From Shinisaurus crocodilurus (Eukaryota; Chordata; Lepidosauria; Squamata; Shinisauridae): a stretch of 64,000 nucleotides of DNA. The stretch is from assembly GCA_021292165.1 (NCBI GenBank), contig CM037877.1, positions 106,391,858-106,455,857 of the forward strand, read 5' to 3'. Made by a program: the position numbers and the translations under genes. Below, piece by piece: positions 30,707 to 40,906 of this stretch. Each line of letters starts with the position of its first letter. The stretch's first letter is position 1. The notes beneath the pieces are model-generated. The model saw only the letters and a program-made list of their open reading frames with translations, was not told the DNA's origin and searched no databases.

Positions 30707-30790
30707 TCACTGACTGTATCTACACCATTCATGATTTTATAGACCTCTTGCATGTCCCCACTTAGATCTCCCCCGCTGTCCCCCCAAAAT
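30130..30790 (-). mobile_element. CR1 LINE fragments around an unidentified insertion
   Basis: Two inverse CR1 pieces: 30130-30262 (TGCGTGAAGCAGTACTTCCT, CCTGAACCCACTGCC) and about 30655-30790 (a GAGAGA run, then ACACCATTCATGATTTTATA GACCTC). The span between, about 30265-30650, is not CR1 and I cannot name it. The (GA)n microsatellite at 30661-30701 lies where CR1 normally has GAGAGAGGGAG. Confidence 0.65.
30661..30701 (+). repeat. (GA)n microsatellite
   Basis: About twenty perfect GA units, probably grown from the purine-rich run inside CR1. Confidence 0.95.
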
Positions 30791-31419
30791 CCCCAATCAC
30801 TTTAGCATGGGAAATGTTTCACTCCCTTGGTCATTTTACAGTGCAACCCTAAGCATGTCTACTTAGGTGTAAGAGCCATTGAGTTCAATGGGACTTATTG
30901 CCAGATATGTAAGCGTTGTGTTAAAGTCATAAGTTGCCCTAAGAATAAGCAGGTATAATCCCATGAGGTTTCTGAAGTGTCTATTTCTACGGCTGTAGCA
31001 ATCTGAGAAAGAAGGAAAATTGCTGTGGTTGAACACAGCGGTGCGTGTGGGAAGTTGTAATTAAATCAGATGAGAAAATCAACAATAAAAATCTGCTTGT
31101 GAAATTAACAAGGTCTGTAACTGCAAGATAAGCAAGTGAGAGATTTTATTTCATTTTTCACAGATCTTAAAAAAAGAAAAGAAAAGGGAAAAGATCTCCC
31201 AGGTAGGCAGCAGATGAAAACATTTTGGGTTGAAAAGGAAAATCTTGAAAGCACTAACTTACCTAGAGATTTAAAGAGCCAGCCTAAAACAGAGTTTAGC
31301 TCTCTGAAGAAGGAAAATTTGCCTACAAATGTATCTTTGTACAAATGCATCTTTTACATCCATCATGAAAAATTATTCAAAAAGACATTTGTCCCTCCTG
31401 GGAAATTGGTTTGAAATTT
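30791..31419. other. No gene; partial family I repeat
   Basis: CAGTGCAACCCTAAGCATGT and TGAGTTCAATGGGACTTATT (30840-30905) match one arm of a palindromic repeat (ends CAGTGCAATCCTA) that also leaves traces at 1688, 45488 and 45930. The rest is unassigned. The 92-codon frame at 31136-31414 is Lys-rich and has no motif. Confidence 0.45.
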
Positions 31420-31797
31420 TAAGGATGGCACTGACCCCGGCGCTCAACTTGCGGGGCGCTCAGTGAGGGCCCCCGCCTGTGTGAGCCAAGCTGAGACTCC
31501 GGCGAGCACCTCAGCGGACCTTCTGGGTCCCAGGCTCCATGCCGTTTATGTAGAAAATTGCACGGTGTATGTTAAAAACGGCTGCAATCTGCATAAATTG
31601 CAGCCATTTTTAATTAATAATATGCCATTTTCTACGTAGAAAACGTAGCTCCCGGAACCCGGAAGTAGCTTTCTTCAGCTCAGCTTGCGAGAACACGAGC
31701 CGAGCCAGGGAAAGGTAAGTCGAGCAGAGCTCAGGGGGGTGAGCCCGGCAAGTTCTCTGAGCTTCCACCCCCCTTTTGAGCTCCGCACACATCCCTA
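31420..31797 (-). mobile_element. hAT MITE, family A, copy 5
   Basis: Inverse orientation: TAAGGATGGCACTGACC at the left and GAGCTCCGCACACATCCCTA at the right. It has TTTATGTAGAAAATTGCACG and CCATTTTCTACGTAGAAAAC as the inner stem, with GGAACCCGGAAGT. Flanks TGAAATTT and TAAAATGT match at 6 of 8. Confidence 0.7.
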
Positions 31798-31892
31798 TAA
31801 AATGTTCGGCCTTTTTCATGAAAAGGAAAGGAAGGACAGGACAGAGATTTTGTGATATAAGCAAGAGAGGTTTACTTGCAGGAGATTTAACA

Positions 31893-32275
31893 GGTTTAGG
31901 GTGCAATCCTATGACCCTCCAGCCTTGCCCAGGGGGAGCCATAGGATTGGTCGGATGCCCCGCTGCGCTGATGCCCTGGAAATCCCTTCCAAGGTCTCAG
32001 TGGGGAGTCCAAGTGTGGAGCACCCTCCCCTGCCACCTTGCAGCCAGAGTGGTTCTTTCTGCACTGGCTGGGAACCAAAGACGGAAGATTGTCTTTGCTT
32101 CCAACGTGGAGGGGTGTGTTCCTGGGAGCAGGGAGGGGAGGAGCGAGGCACTGCCACCATCCTCTGAATCCAGGCAGCGCCTCAGCTCCTCCTCCTTACA
32201 AGGAGGGGTAAAACATTTAGACAGCCAAAATCGGCTGTCTAAATGTTTTGCAGAGTGAGGGGAGCGCGGAAGCAA
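31893..32275. mobile_element. GC-rich element with GGTGCAATCCTAT end (family J, copy 2)
   Basis: Left end AGGGTGCAATCCTATGACCC, right region GGAAGCAATCCTACTCACC. GCCATAGGATTGGTCGG is shared with 21618. It contains a perfect 17-bp hairpin (32210-32249). Open frames in five of six frames reflect base composition, not genes. Confidence 0.45.
32210..32249. repeat. Perfect 17-bp inverted repeat with 6-base loop
   Basis: Left arm AAAACATTTAGACAGCC (32210-32226), loop AAAATC, right arm GGCTGTCTAAATGTTTT (32233-32249), all 17 pairs matched. It is near the right end of the family J element. Function unknown. Confidence 0.95.
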
Positions 32276-32404
32276 TCCTACTCACCACGTTCCTCCTGCT
32301 GCCTTCAATTGGATGCCTGTAATCCCCTGAGTTTGGAGGGTTACGAGCACCCACATAGGATGGGGCTGTTACAAAGATGAACTGAAATAAAATTCACACC
32401 CATC

Positions 32405-32895
32405 TGCACACCAGGTCATTTGAAGGACCACCTGCATGATCCTGTACATGTGTTGAGATTGGTAACTGAGGCCCCGATCGCTGGCCTGCCTTCAAGGTTG
32501 GTTAGATTGGTGGCCACTAGGGACAGGGCCTTTGCTGCAGTGGCCCTTACTTTGTGGAACTCCCTCCCAAGGGAAGTATGGTTGGGCACCTTCAGTCTTA
32601 GTCCAGAAAGGCTTTGAAGACCTGTCTGTTCTGAGTGGGTTTAAATTAATGCCATTTTACTGCATATGCTGCTGATCTGCTGCTTTATTACTATGGTTTG
32701 TGATCATTATTTCATGTTGGTTTGTTTTAATATCTTAAAATGTTGTTCCTTACCTTTTAAAATTGTGCGCACATATATATATATATATATATATCAAAGT
32801 TTTAATCATGTTAAATTGTTTAAATTCTGTGGTTCATATTGTTGTATGCTGGCTTGAGAGGACTTTGGTTGGAAAGGCAGCTTAAAGTTGCTTAA
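32405..32895 (+). mobile_element. L2-like LINE 3' end
   Basis: In frame: LKDHLHDPVH-like text, then RLVATRDRAFAAVALTLWNS LPREVW, matching the L2-type C-terminus (RAF.AVAP.LWNSLP). The 3' part passes through an (AT)n tract (32771-32794) to CTTTGGTTGGAAAGGCAGCT TAAA. 5' truncated. Confidence 0.7.
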
Positions 32896-33200
32896 AATGA
32901 ATATAATAGTGCAGAGCTGGGAATGCAAGCAGAACCAAGGTGGGGAGCCTGCTTGAGATGATCCATTCATGCCTTGATTTTGACTAAAAAATAAAAATAA
33001 AAAAATCAAGCACGGGTGCTTGCATGGTTGAGCACCCCTGTTCAAGCTCCTACTAGATCCCTAAAGCAGTGAACAATCCATGTTGGGCTTTAGCCATTCT
33101 CACATGGTCTCAAGTAACTTGTTTTACTTATGCATAGAAGGAGGGGGCTGGATGGTGATATGGGAGGCATGCACCAGAGAATCCCATTTCCAGTAATGAC

Positions 33201-33560
33201 TAGGGACCGGGGGAAATTCATTCAATTCAATTCACATTTTAATGTGAGCTTATCTAATTTCATAGTTCCATACCAATATGCAAACCAAAACCCAGCTATC
33301 CCTTTGGAATTCACACTTTTTCAAATTTTGCAATGGAGTTTTCCAACCAAAAAATTAATAAATGCATACAAACATATTAGGAGAAAGTACACACTAAAAT
33401 GCATATTAGTGACTAACATTCAAAACTGTTACATATTAGGAAAATTGTATGCAAAAATGTGTATATTAGATTGAGATTTGCTTCCAAAGTTTGGGATGAA
33501 CTGAACTTCACATTGGAAAAATTAAAAATGGAGAGAAACAGAAATTTACAGAAAAATCAG
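33201..33560 (+). mobile_element. hAT-like family K-related copy, right end lost
   Basis: TAGGGACCGGGGGAAATTCA at the left, then GGAATTCACACTTTTTCAAA TTTTGC and AAATGCATATTAGTGACTAA words related to family K copies. No right end was found. Confidence 0.4.
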
Positions 33561-34436
33561 GATACTCTTGTGTGTGCATGACCCTGTCCCCGCTTTTTAA
33601 GGGAAAACAGCACTTTCCTAAGCAATTTCTGACTATGCATGGGCAGGCTCTCTGGATTGTACCTTTCATTAAGTACAATATTTTTATTTTTATTTAGGAA
33701 ATGACTATTCTGCAAGGTGTTCAGATGAACATTTTTTACTCAGCCATAACCCACACATTTTTGCTTTCCCCTGAACAATGTACACAATATTTATTGCTTA
33801 ATGGATAGATTTAGAAGGGGAGGATCCCAACTGATTATATTTTTTCCCCTCTGCTTTGGGCACCACCAGCTTTTAATCTCCTCTCCTGGATCACATAGTT
33901 CCAAAGAATATCATTTTGGTGCCAGACAACCATTTAATTTTGTTCAAAAATACTCATAATCAAAACTTACAGTATATAATTAAAGTTCATATGAATGTTC
34001 TATTATAACAGAAAAGTGTTGGGGCGGAAGACACAATATAATTTAATTAAGGATTATTGGGACAAGAAGATTCTTATAGAAGTTGCTGTGTCGGCATAAA
34101 AACACCTACAAGCATCCGCCACATAGTTCATATGTCAGCAAGCCTCAAGAACTCACACCTAGAGTGTATTATTTTCAGATAAATGGTCTAAATTGCACTT
34201 ACAGTGTTAGAGAGAGATACACAAGACAGCACTTTTTACCCCACAGAAGTCAGAAAGTTCATTGAAACTTTGTTTATTGAATGTGCCCTAGCGTGTATGA
34301 TATGCCATAAAGGGGCAAGACATACAATATAAATTTATGAACAACCAAGGAATCTTTTGATGAGGCCAGTTCCTGACTTCTATCACTCGGTCATGCTGGA
34401 CTTACAGTGTGATGCATCTTCCTGTTCTCTAGAGCA
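33561..34436. other. No recognised gene
   Basis: AT-rich. Nothing I can name. The 60-codon frame at 34083 is not supported. Confidence 0.4.
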
Positions 34437-34870
34437 GGTGTCTCCAATGTGGCACCTGCCAGGCTCTCTGCCCCTCCTAATTCTTATTTTAACAGATTTT
34501 TGTAATTAAACAAACAAACAAAAACAGGAAGGCTGGCATTCTGCAAAGTGGCATGACAGCTTCCAGCACCATCTTTGATTCCAAGAATGCCCCCACATCT
34601 CTGAGCCTCAACCATTTGACTTCTGTGAAATGAGTGCTGGAGCAAAAAAACCTGTGAGTTCCAAAGAGGGGTTTTGCGTTTTGGAGCTCAGACCCCACGT
34701 ATTTAGGTTTCTGGGAAAGTTACATTTCTTGCAGTTTATGGTTTACCTTCCAGGAAATGGGTATTTTCTGACCAACCACACCCATCATGGCAACCATTTT
34801 GTGAGAGTTCCCAGAACATTCAATATTGGAAATGTGCTCACTAACTGAAAAAATCTGCAGACCTGTGCTG
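34437..34870. mobile_element. Possible hAT-Charlie-like remnant
   Basis: CAGGTGTCTCCAATGTGGCA at the left has the CAGGTGT..CCAA form of hAT-Charlie ends, and GGCATGACAGCTTCCAGCAC and CCAGGAAATGGGTATTTTCT follow. No matching right end was confirmed. Confidence 0.3.
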
Positions 34871-35011
34871 CAGAGGGGGGGGTCACCAGAAGGATGGGAG
34901 GCCCTCCCTCCGCTGCTGAAAAGACCTTGGAGCATGGTAACAATGCATCTCTGTGACAATAACAGAAACACAAACCCATGCTGTGTTCAGTTCTCAGGTT
35001 AACAAGACATC

Positions 35012-35070
35012 AAAAAAAAAAAAAAAAAAAAGGAAGGAAGGAAGGAAGGAAGGAAGGAAGGAAGGAAGGA
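35012..35070 (+). repeat. A-run followed by (GGAA)n
   Basis: A run of about nineteen A bases leads into about ten GGAA units. (GGAA)n can bind ETS-family factors in other genomes, but nothing here suggests that role. Confidence 0.95.
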
Positions 35071-35143
35071 AATATAATAATCTATCTGGTTCTCATTTTT
35101 AAGGTGCACATCCAAATGCCACTGAGTACAGCATGAAAATGCT

Positions 35144-35352
35144 TATTTATTTATTTATTATATTTATACCCCGCCTTTTTTCCCGCAAGGAACCCAAGGC
35201 GGCTTACATAATCCTCCTCCTCTCCATTTTATCCTCACAACAACCCTGTGAGGTAGGTTAGGCTGAGAGGCAGTGACTGGCCCAAAGTCATCCAGTGAGT
35301 TATGGCCGAGCGGGGACTAGAATCTGGATCTCCCGAGTCCCTGTCCAATGTT
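35144..35352 (-). mobile_element. Sauria-type SINE
   Basis: Inverse tail TTATTTATTTATTATATTTA, GCCTTTTTTCCCGCAAGGAA CCCAAGGCGG; core CAACAACCCTGTGAGGTAGG; head part GGCCGAGCGGGGACTAGAAT with the pol III B box. It stops before the A box. It lies directly beside the 3' end of the CCT4 retrocopy. Confidence 0.88.
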
Positions 35353-35369
35353 TAGTCATAAAAAGAATT

Positions 35370-35986
35370 TAAGCAAGATCCATCCTTAGAATTTGAGGTT
35401 TTATTAATTTAAATTGACAGAAGTACATGAATGTAACTGGGAGTTAAGCAAATGCCCAACATGGAGCTTCTATGAAGGAGCCATGTTCCAATCTTGTGAC
35501 ACCATGCTGAGCTGCACTATCTTTTCCTTTAGTCATCTCATCGCGTGTTTACCACATCATCAATCTTAAGAATACTGCGGACAGTTTCTGTAGCTAGGGT
35601 CAGAGCACTGATGATGGATACCAATAGCGGCTGGACGACCAACTCTTCCAAGATATTGGAAATCCCTACCCTTTCTGACATTAATGCCAGCAGTTCTCTC
35701 TCCTTGCGCATGTCTGTTTCTCAGCTCTGTTACAGTAGAAATAGGATTCAGGCCTGCATTTTCAGCCAGGGTAGATGGAATAATTTCCATGGCCTCTCCG
35801 TAAGCACGCACACAGTAAGACTCCATGCCACTTAAGATGCGAGAGTATTCGTTCAAGCATAATGCCAACTCTATTTCGGGTGCTCCACCACCTGCGAATC
35901 AGGGCTCTTTTCTTAACCAAACAGCGAATGACGCACAAAGCATCATGAATTGAACACTCAGCCTCTTCAATCACTAGTTTGTTGGA
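35370..35986 (-). pseudogene. CCT4: CCT4 (TCP-1 delta) processed pseudogene, 5' truncated
   Basis: CCT4 encodes the delta subunit of the cytosolic TRiC/CCT chaperonin, which folds actin and tubulin. The minus strand 35986 to 35538 encodes about the last 150 residues without introns: [26 protein letters not shown], then [64 protein letters not shown], and KIDDVVNTR with a stop at 35538-35540. Two single-base insertions break the frame: one just after the KKRALI segment (about 35894) and one just after INVRKG (about 35668). One extra codon lies near the VSI(I)SAL segment. A 3' UTR follows with AATAAA at 35400-35405 (minus strand). No long A-tail is visible. Loss of introns and of the first two thirds shows a retrocopy. 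Identification rests on remembered CCT4 sequence; paralogues CCT1-8 differ clearly at these motifs. Confidence 0.9.
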
Positions 35987-36183
35987 ACATTTTTGTTGTG
36001 CATTTTTCCAAATGCACATTTTTAAAGTGTGCACTTCTCTATCAAATGCATTTTGCAAATGCAGTCACAAGCTCAGGAATACGGAAGCTTTGTGCAAAAA
36101 ATATGCTTGCATTCGGGGGTGCAGACGGGGCAAGTTCTGATGTTTAAAATAATAAACTGGAAGAAAATTCTCATATATCCCTA
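35987..36183 (-). mobile_element. hAT family B fragment
   Basis: TTGTGCATTTTTCCAAATGC at the left, then CACAAGCTCAGGAATACGGA AGCTT, ending TCTCATATATCCCTA. Only one end is present. It abuts the 5' truncation point of the CCT4 retrocopy. Confidence 0.55.
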
Positions 36184-37754
36184 ATCCCAGGCTATTAACA
36201 CTCCTTTGTCAAGTCAAAGATTCTGGCCAGGTGTTGCCTTAAGGCAAAGGTGGGCCCACTTCAGGCTTGCAGGATATACTTCATTTTGTTTTGTTTTTTG
36301 TCTTTGTTTTATTAGAATCCTGATATCTGCTAGAGCCAGGCACAAAAGACACACACTTAGGAGGATTAAAGAATTATGAGAATTTGTTCTGAGCAGCAGA
36401 ACTGCACTGAGCTCCCAACCCTTCCATACAAAAATCCACACTTGGTTATCCTCTTCCAAATCTTTCTTCCTTTCTGCAGTATAATTTGAAGAAAGGGAGG
36501 GAATCTTGTTTTGTTGCCATTGTGAAACAATTTAGAGTCAGAAATCCTTGTTGATCTGCTTCAAATCCCCCAGAGATCTACCAGTAGATCCTGACCAACC
36601 TTCAGCCTAGCTTTCCCTTAAGGCAACCCACAATGATAGTCCTCTTAACACAAGTCTGATAGCAGCAAAACCCATAACAATATTCTCTAATGGAAAACCT
36701 TACTAGTACCAATTCCATAACTATCCCCCAAAAGCAGAATATAGGTTGTTTTCTTTAAGGAAATTTAGTTTAACATGGCTGACTTGTGGAAACCTTAAAC
36801 GCACAAATTGCTTGCAAGTGTCTGAAAGCTCTGCACGGAGCCAAGGTCAACTAGCAGGAAGTGGAAAACGAACTATCTTATCTCCTTCACATCACAGTCA
36901 AGGGAACATATTTCTTTTCTTTTCTTTTTTGTTTTTTTGGCATAGAGAAATTCTTTTTGCAGGCAATGTCTGCTTCCAGAATCTCTCTCTGAAATACAGG
37001 ATAGAAGGCGAAAGAACATTATGAAGAAGCACAGTTGAGGGAAAACCCAATATATGAATGGCTACTGGCACTGTGTAATCCCAGTGTAAGCCGTCTTGAC
37101 TCTTTTTTCTTTTCTTTGAAGGGTGGAATATAAATTTTATAAATAGTAAATTAGCAGAACAACATGCAGTGTCTGCTCACATTCAGCTTCCCATGCTCGC
37201 ACACACACACCATTTCACCCCCTGGCATGTGCAGCCGCCATTCTGGATAGCAAACAGACTCTGTGAATGGGGTGCAAAGTGAATACATGGGAGTGGAAGA
37301 GTGGATTTCTCCAGTGGCATTTTCCCACTCAGCCTCTTCATGCTGGGCTGGCACATTCTGCTCAGTCGCTATATGGTGGGGGGCAGGTATTCTGAGCATA
37401 GCCTCCTGATGAGACTTCCCTCCTTCCCAAACACTACAGCTGTTTCCAAATGGCTTCTTGACATTCTCCCTCTGTGGGACTCACAATTGGCAGTAGCACA
37501 GCTTTTCTCTCCCCCCCCAAAGGGTTTGTTGTTGTTGTTGTTGTTGTTGTTCAACTGTGTGGGCAGCCTGGCCACCATTTTTCACCCTTCACAGTGAACT
37601 GAACTTAGCCTAATGGGGCATTGTGGAAGGGGAAATCTGGAGAATATTCAGAGAAAATTCTGCAATGTGGACTTCTTTTCCTTGGACAGTGAGAAAAAGA
37701 AAAAGGAGCATTTTGCCCCACGGGGGGGGGGGAATCCCCATTAGCAACCCTGAA
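36184..37754. other. No recognised gene; (GTT)n tract and a SINE/LINE-like tail
   Basis: A (GTT)n microsatellite is at about 37524-37550. At about 37084-37145 TGTAAGCCGTCTTGACTC and AAGGGTGGAATATAAATTTT resemble an old SINE or LINE 3' tail. No coding exon was recognised. Confidence 0.45.
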
Positions 37755-38045
37755 TGTGAACAGGAGCACACATATTCTCCAAAAATGTCTATGAATCCAC
37801 AAACTTGCACTTGCGTTTGCAAAACGTGTAGAACTTTAAAAACGCACAACTTTTAAATATTTTAATTTTCACGCTTTAATGGGAGGAAAAGTGTGCAGTT
37901 TTTAAAAATGCTCGCTTTAAAAATGGCGCTTTAAAGTTGTCCATTTTTAAAGTTGTGCATTTTTTTTTTAAAAAATTGCATTTTCATACAAAATGCCGAA
38001 CCAAGCTTTGAAATGAAGTCTGGAGAATTTCAGCGCACTCAAGCA
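37755..38045 (-). mobile_element. hAT-like family F relative
   Basis: Inverse of family F words: ATTCTCCAAAAATGTCTATG, CTTGCACTTGCGTTTGC, AAAACGTGTAGAACTTT, ATGGGAGGAAAAGTGTGC and GCATTTTCATACAAAATGCC. No clean ends. Several inner stems of the form TTTAAAGTTGT(N)ACAACTTTAAA. Confidence 0.45.
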
Positions 38046-38046
38046 T

Positions 38047-38206
38047 CACTGGTTTCATAGATTTCATAGATTATAGAGCCTACAAGCTATCGAGTCCAAC
38101 CCCTTGCTCAATGCAGGAAACTAGAGGAGGGGTCTCCCATCCAAGTAATCAACCAGGCTTGACCTTGCTTAGCTTTCCACGCTCAGACAAGCTGAGCCAG
38201 CGTGAG
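38047..38206 (-). mobile_element. 5S rRNA-derived SINE with CR1-like tail, copy 3
   Basis: Inverse orientation: CTACAAGCTATCGAGTCCAA CCCC is the CR1-like tail, and GGTCTCCCATCCAAGTAATC with CTTGCTTAGCTTTCCACGCT is the 5S control region. It lies next to a CR1 fragment in the same orientation. Confidence 0.85.
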
Positions 38207-39250
38207 ACACATTTTCCCATCCTTCACCCCAAATATTGCAACCTTTCCTCATAAGGGAGTTGCTCCAGCCCTGTGGTCATTTGTGTTTGCCCCTTTGTGC
38301 CCCTTCCCCACCTCTGCATTATCTTTTTTGATATGCAGTGACTGGAAATGCATACCGCATGGCTATCAGGGATGTTGAAGAGTCCTTGGTCTCGAGTCAC
38401 GAGTCGAGTCACGAGTCTTTGGACCCGAGTCTCGAGTCCGAGTCCGAGTCCTTGGTCCAAAATGGTGACTCACGAGTCACGAGTCCTGAGTCACTCCCAA
38501 AACTGACTCCACGAGTCCCTATTAAAATCAATGGGGTTTCCCCCCAACAAAATAAGGCTACTTCAGATGTGTGGCTTAAATAAATTCTAGGCACAAGTGT
38601 GCCTTTTTATTTCAAACTCTGCAACTGATTTTGGCAAGAACAGACCAGGCAGCCAAACCCAAAATAACCAGGCAGGCAGAGGAGGCAGGGAACCCCAAAG
38701 CAGGCAGGCAGAGGCAGCCAAACCCAAAATGTCTGACCCTAACCCAAACCCCCCACAACAACACATCAATCAAAATAAATCTCAACACATCGTTGGGGCT
38801 GCGCTCCTGGTAGCTGTCCATAGTGGCCGAGCAGCGGCGCGCCTCGCTTCCATGCGCTCTTCACCGGTGATCGCGCTCCTTCTGGCACAGCCAGAAGACT
38901 CGTCAACAGCCCAGGGATGTTGACGAGTCCTTGGTCTCGAGTCCCGAGTCGAGTCTCGAGTCCCATTAAAAATATTGGGACTCGAGTCCGAGTCGAGTCA
39001 GAGGGGGGACTCAGTCCGACTCACGAGTCGAGTCCTCGAGTCCGAGTCCCCATCCCTGATGGCTATACCACTGATTTGTGGCTATACCGTTGATTTGTAT
39101 GAAGGCATTATGATATTGGCAGTTTTATGTTCAATCCCTTTCCTAATGACCCCCAAAACAGAATCCACCTTTTTTTGTCCACATCAGCAGCAGCCGACCT
39201 CAAGATTTCTTCCTAGAGTCAATTGCCGGAGTCAATCACCGCCAGTGAAT
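38207..39250 (-). mobile_element. CR1 LINE fragment, split by the GAGTC element
   Basis: Two inverse CR1 pieces. 38207-38366 encodes GLEQLPYEERLQYLG on the minus strand, and TGATATGCAGTGACTGGAAA is the next block. 39067-39250 has GAAGGCATTATGATATTGGC, CAATCCCTTTCCTAATGACC CCC, the inverse of the CR1 region that follows. The junction is the 8-bp repeat ATGGCTAT. Confidence 0.8.
38367..39058. mobile_element. hAT element with GAGTC subterminal arrays and a duplicated left end
   Basis: Starts CAGGGATGTTGAAGAGTCCT and ends GAGTCCCCATCCCTG. It is flanked by perfect 8-bp repeats ATGGCTAT (38359-38366 and 39059-39066). Both subterminal zones consist of GAGTC/GACTC pentamers, often as CGAGTC(C/A)CGAGTC. 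A second left-type end CAGGGATGTTGACGAGTCCT occurs inside at 38912, so the right part could itself be a shorter element (38912-39058). The middle includes AGGCAGCCAAACCCAAAAT twice and a GC-rich patch near 38825-38880. No transposase frame. Confidence 0.9.
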
Positions 39251-40330
39251 TGAGCAAACACTGACTGTAATATTTCAACCTTCTAATACAAAATGAGAGG
39301 GAGTGGAAGAGAGGAAAATAATACTGGCAGAATGGGCTGGACAGAGTCTTCCTCCTCTTTGAGTCTGGCGTGGCAGCTACCTCCAACTAGTAGTTTAAAA
39401 AGCTCTAAAGAACAAAGCAAGCACCTCCCCCTCCTTCAAAATAAGCTTCTTAAGATTTTTTTTAGAAATGCAAAGACTGCAAAAGAGCTGACTCACAAGC
39501 CTCTGTTAAGCAAATGCTCGATGGATTTTCAAACAATTTGATGAGGAATGATGAAGTTCATTCTTAGGAGTAACTGGCAGTTAGGAAGTGTCAATCAATG
39601 AGATATGGCAGATCCTCCCCCTGCCCCCACTTTTTGAATAGAAACATCCACTCTTTTCTTTTATAATTGTCATCACCATCTTTTTGAGTGTATGGAAGTG
39701 TTTAACAAAACTGACCTGCAGACACCAGAACCGCAGGGTCCTGCAGCCATGGCAATCCATGTAAATTACTTCTACGTCTTGTCAAGATAACTTAGAGCAA
39801 AGTGGGATCTGGTTGCCTTGACATTGCTTGTATAATATCAGTCATCATGCAAAATGCTTGGAGGAGAAATAAACCAATCCTCACCACTTCGAGGGCTCTA
39901 CAAGAAGGATTTTACATGCCCAAGAACTGATACCAAGACTCTCAATTTAAAAATAAACCCTCAAGCAGCAGCTTTTCCAGGCTCACTGGCTAGTGTGAAT
40001 GATCTAGTTTGTGACCCAAAGCCCACGTTACTTTAGCTAGCAGCTATGTCTTCCTTTCTTTACTCTAAAGTAAGTGCAAGGCCCCTGATCCAGATTGGGA
40101 CCCTAGCATGGGGGTTGGGAGGCTTTAAACTCTTTGCCCCCCACTGTGGTCCAAATCTGGTTTGCCCCCACTTCATGCCTGTAATTTTCATTACGAAAAA
40201 GTGTTCCATTAAAACAAATAATCCTGATTGAGCCCACTGTGTTTACTTTAGCCTAAGAAAGAAAGATGTAGCTGCTAGCTAGCCATGTCTTCAAGGTAAC
40301 ATGTAGCTTGGCCCTGTGTAAACCAAGGGT
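39251..40330. other. No recognised gene
   Basis: Ordinary sequence. The frames at 39293 and 39854 show no domains. The A/G-rich stretch at 39390-39490 is unremarkable. Confidence 0.45.
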
Positions 40331-40399
40331 GGGGAACCAATTTTTGTAGATCTCTGCTTTGTTTTTGCCTTTTGAAAGGCATTGGCTACAGGCCCTTAC

Positions 40400-40800
40400 A
40401 CTCTTGTGAACTACTAATTCTATGAATCTTTGTAAAACTTTGACTGTTAATCTTTGACTGTTGACTGAAGAAGATTGTAAAACTTTGTTGACTGAAGAAG
40501 ATTGTTTACGAAACGACGAAACATATCTAGAAATGTCAGTCTTATCTTCCCTACCTTCATACGGTGGTTACTACACTCAGTGACCTTGAACATTTTGGTT
40601 TCTTTATGGACCACGGATTCTGGATACTTTTACTTTGCTTTATGTTGTGTGGTACTTATGTTTATAAAATAAGTTACATAAATTGCTGTTTGTTTTTCAA
40701 AACTTTATTATCATTTCCTTTGAAATAATTATATAATAAATATTCTCTTTATCTTTGTACTCAGGGCCTTTGTGCCGTTTCCATTATAATTTACCTTGTG
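40400..40800 (+). repeat. Unnamed repeat-like segment with duplicated GACTGAAGAAGATTGT
   Basis: The word TTGACTGAAGAAGATTGT occurs twice (about 40461 and 40488). The second copy is followed by TTACGAAACGACGAAACATA. The combination CTGAAGAAG...CGAAAC recalls conserved 3' or terminal motifs of some retroelements. AATAAA occurs at about 40736. I cannot assign a family. Confidence 0.35.
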
Positions 40801-40906
40801 ATATTACGGCATTATATCGTTTCCATTATATTACATTGTTTTTGCCTCCTGCTTCACTTTAAAACAACTACAAAGCACCCCCTCCCAATGCATTTCAGAT
40901 CCAAAT

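Noticed and set aside
35538..35986. Functional CCT4 exons
   Set aside because: No introns, two frameshifts, loss of the N-terminal two thirds and a neighbouring hAT fragment at the break point.
38367..39058. A CRISPR-like or satellite array because of repeated GAGTC words
   Set aside because: Spacing is irregular, the repeats are pentamers in both orientations, and the exact TSD plus terminal repeats show a DNA transposon.
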